From: Chlamydiota bacterium
Lineage (GTDB): Bacteria > Chlamydiota > Chlamydiia > Chlamydiales > Rhabdochlamydiaceae
DNA: 5,853 nucleotides
NCBI GenBank assembly: GCA_011065235.1
Contig: JAAKFB010000118.1
Location: 1 to 5,853 of the forward strand
Direction: 5' to 3'
Part shown: one piece after another, positions 1 to 3,385 of the stretch
Layout: every line of letters begins with the position of its first letter
Numbering within the stretch: the stretch's first letter is position 1
Notes under the pieces: model-generated
Told to the model about the DNA's origin: nothing
Databases searched by the model: none
What the model saw: only the letters and a program-made list of their open reading frames with translations
Made by a program: the position numbers and the translations under genes

Positions 1-170
1 ACATTTGTCGCTTGTATTGTTGCAGAGAAAAATTTTTTTGATATACCTACTAATGCCTGTAATTCCGCCTCATCAATATAAGAAAATATATGGCCAATTA
101 AGTCCCTCGGCATATATTCAATTCCACTACTCTGCCTGTTGCTGCTAGAGCTGATCGCACTTACTATCAT
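1..170 (-). CDS. F-box-like domain protein, N-terminal fragment (3' end beyond window)
   Basis: The frame is open from the ATG at 170 to the window edge, giving 56 codons with no stop. Residues about 19-53 read like an F-box: a Met-Pro-Arg-Asp-Leu start, then IGHIFSYIDEAEL, then ALVGISKKFF. This follows the family pattern LPxEl-xxIlsyLdxxdL-xxxxVskxwxxl. The first 18 residues are Ser-rich and contain no signal peptide. F-boxes bind Skp1 in eukaryotic SCF ubiquitin ligases. Bacterial F-box proteins are typically effectors of intracellular bacteria, often with leucine-rich repeats or ankyrins after the F-box; that part is outside the window. The start is supported by AGGTGA just upstream of the ATG and by an extended -10 promoter at 235-243. 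By the att-site reading the gene lies outside the mobile element. That it is a secreted effector is inference. Confidence 0.62.
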   Translation of the reverse strand, partial: MIVSAISSSSNRQSSGIEYMPRDLIGHIFSYIDEAELQALVGISKKFFSATIQATN

Positions 171-234
171 AAATCACCTAATGTTATTGCCTGTGACTGC
201 TATTAAATAGCCAATACCTTCCTAAAGAGAGCTA

Positions 235-243
235 ATTATACCA
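235..243 (-). promoter_or_regulatory. Extended -10 promoter element for the F-box gene
   Basis: The minus strand reads TGGTATAAT, a consensus TATAAT preceded by TGn. No good -35 box lies 16-18 nt upstream, which is usual for extended -10 promoters. A start about 7 nt downstream would give a leader of roughly 57 nt before the ATG at 170. Confidence 0.45.
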
Positions 244-308
244 ATCCCAAGAAATAAAATCATAACTAGGACAATAGATTTTGTCGAAATTCAAGTCTGG
301 AGTTCGAA

Positions 309-328
309 GGCAACTTGAACAAGTTGCC
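309..328. repeat. Perfect 20-bp palindrome
   Basis: GGCAACTTG and CAAGTTGCC are perfect reverse complements separated by AA. As RNA this folds into an 8-9 bp hairpin. No T-run follows on either strand, so it is not a standard intrinsic terminator. It could be an operator or a recombinase or regulator binding site. Function unknown. Confidence 0.5.
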
Positions 329-478
329 GAGAATGAAGACGAAGAATTGCAGGCAAAAGATATCTGCTATTTATGATTTTATTTCATGGAAATGGTATTA
401 CGTCTCCCGTCACTCCGGGGCCGGGGCTTCGTCATCTTCGCTCACGCTCAGATAGGCCTCAGCCCTTCGAGTCCCGAC

Positions 479-500
479 GCAAGCCAAACTGTTGGCTTGC
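479..500. repeat. Hairpin 1 inside the inverted-repeat cluster
   Basis: GCAAGCCAA (479-487) pairs with TTGGCTTGC (492-500) across a 4-nt loop, giving a perfect 9-bp stem. It sits 4 nt from the next hairpin. There is no adjacent T-run. Its role is unknown; it may be part of a repeated extragenic element. Confidence 0.55.
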
Positions 501-504
501 TCCG

Positions 505-531
505 CGATCAATTTTTTTCAAAAATTGATCG
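505..531 (-). terminator. AT-rich 12-bp hairpin abutting the tRNA fragment 3' end
   Basis: CGATCAATTTTT (505-516) pairs with AAAAATTGATCG (520-531) across a 3-nt loop. The stem is perfect. It overlaps the last bases of the tRNA fragment acceptor arm, so on the minus strand it directly follows where the tRNA would end. It could be the old tRNA terminator, but the T-run lies in the stem rather than after it, so the terminator call is tentative. Confidence 0.35.
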
Positions 532-579
532 AGGCGGGACTCGAACCCGCACGGGATTACTCCCAAGGGATTTTAAGTC
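526..579 (-). pseudogene. 3' half of tRNA-Leu(UAA); candidate attachment-site remnant
   Basis: On the minus strand the segment starts GACTTAAAATCCCT: a 7-nt anticodon loop CTTAAAA with anticodon UAA (575-573) and the 3' strand of the anticodon stem. A long class II variable arm follows, with stem GGGA/TCCC and loop GTAA (564-553). Next come a perfect T-arm, GCGGG-TTCGAGT-CCCGC (550-534), and CTCGATCA as acceptor 3' strand plus discriminator A. No CCA is encoded. Upstream, the sequence has no D-arm with the conserved GG, and only 3 of 5 anticodon-stem pairs can form, so it cannot be a working tRNA. A tRNA copy broken at the anticodon loop is what tyrosine-recombinase integration into a tRNA gene leaves at the distal end. 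The missing 5' half is on the right, so the element should extend right, with the intact tRNA-Leu at its far end. Alternative: a decayed tRNA pseudogene, because GATCGA at 608-603 could pair with most of the acceptor 3' strand. Confidence 0.75.
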
Positions 580-696
580 TGTCATGATATAACATCACCC
601 AATCGATCTCAACACTTATCAACTTCAAAATCAATAGATTAGAGAGCTCATGCTGTTGTCAGATATTGAGAAGAGTTGGAGAAACTTGCATAACAG

Positions 697-715
697 TGTC
701 CCATCTTTGTCCCAT
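697..715. repeat. Two direct copies of TGTCCCAT at 11-bp period
   Basis: TGTCCCAT occurs at 697-704 and again at 708-715, one helical turn apart and about 120 bp inside the putative att site. Short direct repeats at this position resemble integrase arm-type or excisionase sites. That assignment is inference; two copies could arise by chance. Confidence 0.3.
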
Positions 716-788
716 TTGCAGAGAGCATCTGCCTGTTCTACTTCACGATTAAAAAAATTATTGTTGTAAAAAACCTGATGTTTAAGAA

Positions 789-818
789 AAGACAAGAATT
801 AAAATAAGCTTTTATATT
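789..818 (+). promoter_or_regulatory. Possible sigma70-type promoter for the plus-strand four-gene cluster
   Basis: AAGACA (789-794, four of six matches to TTGACA) and TATATT (813-818, five of six matches to TATAAT) are 18 nt apart. The ATG follows about 50 nt later. A second TATATT at 840-845 lacks a good -35 box. The surroundings are very AT-rich, so such matches are easy to find. Confidence 0.3.
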
Positions 819-870
819 TTAAAGCAATAAGGATTCTGATATATTTTACTTTCTTAATTCCAGGAGTTGT

Positions 871-1332
871 ATGTTAAACAAACTAATTATTCCCCTTTTG
901 CTTTTGTCCAGCATTTGCACAAACCCCCTTTCAGCTGATTTTTCTGTTGGGCAGGCTCAGCCTACAGGATTAGATACCATTTTGGGAAAAACGGCTGCAG
1001 GAATAGCCCGAGGACTTCAAAGATCTCAGGAAGAAGCACAAAGAAAAAGAGTTATAGAAGAATTGATAAGGGCACAACAACTAGAAAATGAAAAACGTGC
1101 TCGGATCATTCAAATAGAAAAGGAGAAGAATGCTCGAATCATTCAAGAGATTCTAGAAAATTATGATCCGTCAAAAAATACTGAATTTGTGATAAAAATA
1201 TTACAAAGTACATTGCCAGAAGATCAAAAGAAGGCAATCGTTGATTGTTTAGACAATCAGTATAATGCTTATTTACTAGAAAAGAATAAAAAGAAGGACA
1301 AGCAAATTTTTAGCTGGTTTTTAAAAAAATGA
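871..1332 (+). CDS. Secreted coiled-coil protein of unknown function
   Basis: The product has 153 residues. Residues 1-22 form a Sec signal peptide: Lys4, a hydrophobic core LIIPLLLLSSI, and a likely cut after PLSA, leaving DFSV at the mature N-terminus. After a short Gly/Thr region, residues about 46-98 are rich in Glu, Lys, Arg, Gln and Ile and should form a long helix or coiled coil. Within it EKRARIIQ (74-81) and EKNARIIQ (85-92) are a near-repeat with an 11-residue period, typical of coiled coils. A C-terminal helical segment ends in a basic tail (KNKKKDKQ) and FSWFLKK. AGGAG lies 4 nt before the ATG, a little close but usable. It is the first gene of the cluster, with a 40-nt gap to the next. 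It is probably periplasmic or outer-membrane associated. I recognise no family. Confidence 0.75.
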   Translation: MLNKLIIPLLLLSSICTNPLSADFSVGQAQPTGLDTILGKTAAGIARGLQRSQEEAQRKRVIEELIRAQQLENEKRARIIQIEKEKNARIIQEILENYDPSKNTEFVIKILQSTLPEDQKKAIVDCLDNQYNAYLLEKNKKKDKQIFSWFLKK

Positions 1333-1372
1333 AGCTATTTCCACACTTTAATGCTTTAAAGGAGAATTTTAT

Positions 1373-1750
1373 ATGTTTAGATCTGTAGCAGTTAGAATCA
1401 TTGCGCTTGTAGCGATCTTTGGTACTGCAAGCGTATATACAGCAGGAAGCTCCCGTACATATGACGGAGGGAAAAGCTATTACCACAGTGATGGAACAAC
1501 TACTCGTACATATGACGGCGGAAAATCTTGGTACAACAGTGATGGGTCGACCTTGCGTACGTACGACGGAGGCAAGTCATATTACGGGAGCGATGGTTCC
1601 ACAGCTCGTACATATGATGGTGGGACATCATGGAATTATAATGATGGATCTACTTCCCGTACCTACGATGGTGGAAATTCTTGGTACAATAGCGATGGGT
1701 CGAATGCACGTACTTACGATGGCGGTAATAGTTGGTACTATTCTCCATGA
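1373..1750 (+). CDS. Exported protein of six 17-residue Asp-box-like repeats
   Basis: The product has 125 residues. An N-terminal signal peptide (about 1-24; MFRSVAVR, then a hydrophobic core, cut near VYTA-G) is followed by almost nothing but repeats. Five full 17-residue units and a final 13-residue unit each begin RTYDGG, with consensus RTYDGG[KTN]SWYNSDGST. The stretch T-Y-D-G-G-x-S-[WY] matches the Asp-box (BNR) pattern [ST]-x-D-x-G-x-[ST]-[WFY]. Asp-boxes form beta-hairpin turns in sialidase-type propellers, but there they are much further apart, so this is not a normal propeller. A small beta-repeat or solenoid fold, perhaps surface-exposed, is plausible. AAAGGAGA lies 8 nt before the ATG. 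The TGA stop overlaps the next start as ATGA, suggesting translational coupling. Ligand and function are unknown. Confidence 0.8.
   Translation: MFRSVAVRIIALVAIFGTASVYTAGSSRTYDGGKSYYHSDGTTTRTYDGGKSWYNSDGSTLRTYDGGKSYYGSDGSTARTYDGGTSWNYNDGSTSRTYDGGNSWYNSDGSNARTYDGGNSWYYSP
1454..1747 (+). repeat. Six tandem 51-bp coding repeats (last one 39 bp)
   Basis: Units start at 1454, 1505, 1556, 1607, 1658 and 1709, in phase with the reading frame. Each begins CGT-ACN-TAY-GAY-GGN-GGN. RTYDGG is identical in all six, but the codons after the Arg differ between units at third positions, so the repeats are old and held by selection on the protein. Confidence 0.85.
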
Positions 1751-2040
1751 AAAAGCTCTCATATTTCCTAATGATAATACTTGGATTATTCCTTGTCAGT
1801 TGTAGTGAAACCAGCAAATATGACAATGGGTATGAGGCTGCCTGGGAAGGAGAAGAAGAGCCTTCGTGGTTTGCCAGTAAGAAAGCAAAAGAAGGATATG
1901 ACAATGGGCTAGAAGATGCCTGGACATATGACACAGGCTATGAAGATGGGTATAAAGGCAAACGTCCTCAGTTCTTCAATGATCCACTCTATATGGAAGC
2001 CTATAGAAATGGAAAGAAAGAAAAAGAGGGTGGAATATAA
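1747..2040 (+). CDS. Small lipoprotein with YDxG repeats
   Basis: The product has 97 residues. A lipoprotein signal MKKLSYFLMIILGLF is followed by the lipobox LVSC, so Cys19 should be lipidated by Lgt and become the mature N-terminus after LspA cleavage. Residue +2 is Ser, not Asp, which in E. coli would favour the outer membrane. The mature part is acidic and Tyr/Gly-rich, with three units YDNGYEAAW (25-33), YDNGLEDAW (51-59) and YDTGYEDGY (61-69), then a basic end. I chose the start at 1747 because the signal peptide begins there; an in-frame ATG at 1732 would add only MVLFS. The start overlaps the previous stop by 4 nt (ATGA). No family recognised. The shared Tyr/Asp/Gly composition with the preceding repeat protein hints at a common location or complex; this is inference. 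Confidence 0.78.
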   Translation: MKKLSYFLMIILGLFLVSCSETSKYDNGYEAAWEGEEEPSWFASKKAKEGYDNGLEDAWTYDTGYEDGYKGKRPQFFNDPLYMEAYRNGKKEKEGGI

Positions 2041-2041
2041 G

Positions 2042-2596
2042 ATGCGAGAGCTATTAAAGAAATATCCATGGCTTAAGTACATAGGCTATATTGTTATTGG
2101 AATAGTAATGTACAAAATCACACTGGCAGACTTGGATGACTTCGAGAGTGTAGCTTCTTCTCTGGCCTTTTTGCAAATAATATATCTTTATTTTTTTTAT
2201 AAGTTTAGCAAGCACAGGGAGGAAATAGATAGATTATCAACGCAAGTAGAAAAGTCAGAAGCGCTAATAAACACCTTATTGAAAGAAAAATCCAGTCTTG
2301 AAAACCGCATTGAACTTCTCGAGTTTTTGAGTAGACAAAGGAAGTCTGAAATTGGGAAGATTAAAGGGGATATTGCGCTCATTAAGGATTTTTCAAATCA
2401 AATTGCTGTTTGTGAATCATGTAAATTCCCTATTAGTGATGAGGATATTATCAGAGATGAAAGCGGGGGCGATTGCACTATATGCGGTAACTGTCTAACA
2501 CCAAACCTCATAGATTATATACCAGCATCGGAATCAATTATTAATATTTCCAAGCGACTGGCTGAATTAGAAAATACTCCTTTATATAACTCTTAG
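2042..2596 (+). CDS. Membrane-anchored coiled-coil protein with Cys-rich zinc-ribbon-like domain
   Basis: The product has 184 residues. Two hydrophobic segments, about 12-27 (YIGYIVIGIVMYKI) and 38-54 (around FLQIIYLYFFYKF), form a likely hairpin of membrane helices. A charged helix or coiled coil follows at about 56-112. Next come Cys124-x2-Cys127 and Cys145-x2-Cys148-x2-Cys151, consistent with a zinc-binding ribbon, and a short C-terminal helix. With a two-helix hairpin both ends face the same side, most simply the cytoplasm, where reduced cysteines could hold zinc. The start at 2042 is 1 nt after the previous stop and has GAGGGTGG upstream; extending to the ATG at 1916 would overlap the whole second half of the lipoprotein gene. 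It is the last gene of the cluster and could link the envelope proteins to the cytoplasm. No family recognised. Confidence 0.75.
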   Translation: MRELLKKYPWLKYIGYIVIGIVMYKITLADLDDFESVASSLAFLQIIYLYFFYKFSKHREEIDRLSTQVEKSEALINTLLKEKSSLENRIELLEFLSRQRKSEIGKIKGDIALIKDFSNQIAVCESCKFPISDEDIIRDESGGDCTICGNCLTPNLIDYIPASESIINISKRLAELENTPLYNS

Positions 2597-2617
2597 CAGC
2601 CCCCGGAAATAAGACTT

Positions 2618-2640
2618 AAAAGAAACAGGTTCTCTTTTTC
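2618..2640. terminator. Weak bidirectional terminator-like hairpin between convergent clusters
   Basis: AAAAGAA (2618-2624) can pair with TTCTCTTTT (2630-2638, one bulged C) across a 5-nt loop. A-runs and T-runs flank it, so it could stop transcription from both sides. It lies just after the plus-strand cluster (stop 2594-2596) and ends at the stop of the minus-strand cluster (2639-2641). The stem is AT-rich and weak. Confidence 0.3.
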
Positions 2641-2884
2641 AAAGGGATAGAAAATTTTTTGATGCCCTTAAGAGCTCTTTAGAGCGCTTACGAATAGTTA
2701 GGCTCTCGGCAGAGTAAAATCCATGCTTAGTGTTCGCCTGCTTCACATTTTGCTTCCCTTTTTTCGTCCTCGCGCCGGAGCTTTTGCCGCCGTGGAATCT
2801 GCATCTTCCATTGGCCATTGCGGGCTGTCTACATGGCTGATGGTTGTTGGTCTTTGCTTTGGCTCCGCATTCTCTTGAGGACAT
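2639..2884 (-). CDS. HGGxSxG motif protein, small Cys/His-rich mobile-element protein
   Basis: The product has 81 residues. It carries CGAKAKTNNHQPCRQPAM, then NGRCRFHGGKSSGARTKKG, then NTKHGFYSAE. This matches the widespread HGGxSTG-type family found in prophages and integrative elements, usual form CGA(K/R)T..G.PC..PAM.NGRCR.HGG.S.G..T..G....HG.YS.E. Cys6, Cys18, Cys28 and His31 could bind a metal; the basic C-terminal half (KGKQNVKQ, RKRSKELLR) could bind nucleic acid. The biochemical role is not known. The gene starts inside the upstream gene and overlaps it by 142 nt in a different frame. AGGAG 7 nt before the ATG (2892-2896), within the upstream coding sequence, supports an independent start. 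A frameshifted fusion is the alternative. Confidence 0.8.
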   Translation of the reverse strand: MSSRECGAKAKTNNHQPCRQPAMANGRCRFHGGKSSGARTKKGKQNVKQANTKHGFYSAESLTIRKRSKELLRASKNFLSL

Positions 2885-3378
2885 GAGGTGTCTCCTCTGT
2901 TTTGAGGGGATACCCCCTCCCCATAGTTATTGGTTATTTGATTAGCTAAAACAGCATGACTGACAGTGATTTTTTGCTCACCTCCCCTTCGATATCGACT
3001 GAGGGTCTCGACTGTCTCATTGTGAACTCGCATCAACTTGATCCCCAGATTGGCTGTTGCCTCTGCAGGACTAAAGCCATCTGCATTTCCACACTGCCTA
3101 AAGCATTTCATTGCATACTCAAAGAGAATGACAGATTGCCCAATCATTCGAGCTTCCATTGAGTCTCTTGGCTTCAGATTCCTAAAGGATTGCATCACGG
3201 TTTTTAAGCCCTCTTCTTCACCCAAAAAAGGCTCAAGCGCGTTACTTGCAGAGGTGATAAGGGAACAAGCGAAATCGTAGTCATTTACTCCAACCGTTTC
3301 CTTTATCAACTCTTGGTTGAGGCGATCTTCTAGCTCCATTTTTTTCTCGGCCAGCTTTACTTCGTTTTTCTTTTTCAT
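2743..3378 (-). CDS. Conserved phage/ICE hypothetical protein with RRGGEQK(I/V)TV motif
   Basis: The product has 211 residues. A charged N-terminus (about 1-28, Lys/Glu-rich) leads into a predicted helical domain (about 33-130) containing EARMIGQSVILFEYAMKC and NETVETLSRYRRGG. The motif RRGGEQKITVSH lies at 130-141. From memory, a mobile-element family in many bacteria has this layout, ending in a GGEQ(K/R)VTVQHV stretch and followed by an HGGxSTG gene; its function is not established. From about residue 165 the sequence is low-complexity and basic at the end (APARGRKKGSK), because it is read over the start of the overlapping HGG gene. The start is supported by GAGG, overlapping the helicase stop, 6 nt before the ATG. 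The gap to the helicase stop is 7 nt, so the genes are probably co-transcribed. Confidence 0.78.
   Translation of the reverse strand: MKKKNEVKLAEKKMELEDRLNQELIKETVGVNDYDFACSLITSASNALEPFLGEEEGLKTVMQSFRNLKPRDSMEARMIGQSVILFEYAMKCFRQCGNADGFSPAEATANLGIKLMRVHNETVETLSRYRRGGEQKITVSHAVLANQITNNYGEGVSPQNRGDTSCPQENAEPKQRPTTISHVDSPQWPMEDADSTAAKAPARGRKKGSKM
2892..2896 (-). promoter_or_regulatory. Internal Shine-Dalgarno for the overlapping HGG gene
   Basis: AGGAG sits 7 nt before the ATG at 2884, inside the coding sequence of the upstream gene. It decides the HGG gene start and argues that the overlap is a real arrangement rather than a sequencing frameshift. Confidence 0.65.
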
Positions 3379-3385
3379 TATATCC

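Larger units (their letters stand above)
466..545. repeat. Outer inverted repeat: tRNA T-arm sequence present on both strands
   Basis: TTCGAGTCCCG at 466-476 is the exact reverse complement of CGGGACTCGAA at 535-545. The right copy is the T-arm of the tRNA-Leu fragment. The left copy is therefore an 11-nt T-arm sequence in the opposite orientation. Two smaller hairpins are nested between the arms. A further outer pair, GGGCT (424-428) with AGCCC (461-465), lies to the left. Confidence 0.6.
171..870. other. Gene-free interval with the element boundary
   Basis: No convincing coding sequence lies on either strand. The left part (171-385) is AT-rich and holds the F-box promoter and a 20-bp palindrome. 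The part from about 400 to 560 is markedly GC-rich (about 64% over 401-500 by hand count) and contains nested inverted repeats. The tRNA-Leu fragment follows at 526-579. The right part (580-870) returns to AT-rich sequence, with a direct repeat at 697-715 and a possible promoter for the plus-strand cluster near 789-818. The 68-codon frame at 386-592 reads through the tRNA fragment and is not a gene. Confidence 0.6.

Noticed and set aside
386..592. 68-codon plus-strand frame in the GC-rich block
   Set aside because: It reads antisense through the tRNA fragment (GGTRTRTGLLP is a typical tRNA read-through) and has no good ribosome binding site or family resemblance.
623..800. Minus-strand frame containing VEQADALCKWDKDGTL, considered as an integrase C-terminal remnant
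   Set aside because: It has no start codon after the upstream stop, is under 60 codons, and shows none of the catalytic residues of tyrosine recombinases.
1419..1805. 128-codon plus-strand frame overlapping the repeat gene
   Set aside because: It is the shifted reading of the 51-bp repeats; the other frame has the signal peptide, the ribosome binding site and the synonymous codon pattern.
1650..1934. 94-codon minus-strand frame
   Set aside because: Antisense to two well-supported genes, Ser/Tyr-rich as expected from the reverse of the repeats, with no independent support.
1916..2041. Upstream extension of the zinc-ribbon gene to an ATG at 1916
   Set aside because: It would overlap the lipoprotein gene by about 125 nt and its sequence is a shadow of it; the ATG at 2042 has a suitable ribosome binding site and precedes the membrane segments.
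2197..2382. 61-codon minus-strand frame
   Set aside because: Antisense to the coiled-coil part of the zinc-ribbon gene; its Ser/Leu richness is what reversed coiled-coil codons give.
2669..2690. Imperfect palindrome TAAG-a-GCTCT-TT-AGAGC-g-CTTA, considered as a terminator
   Set aside because: It lies inside the HGG coding sequence and is not followed by a proper T-run on the minus strand.
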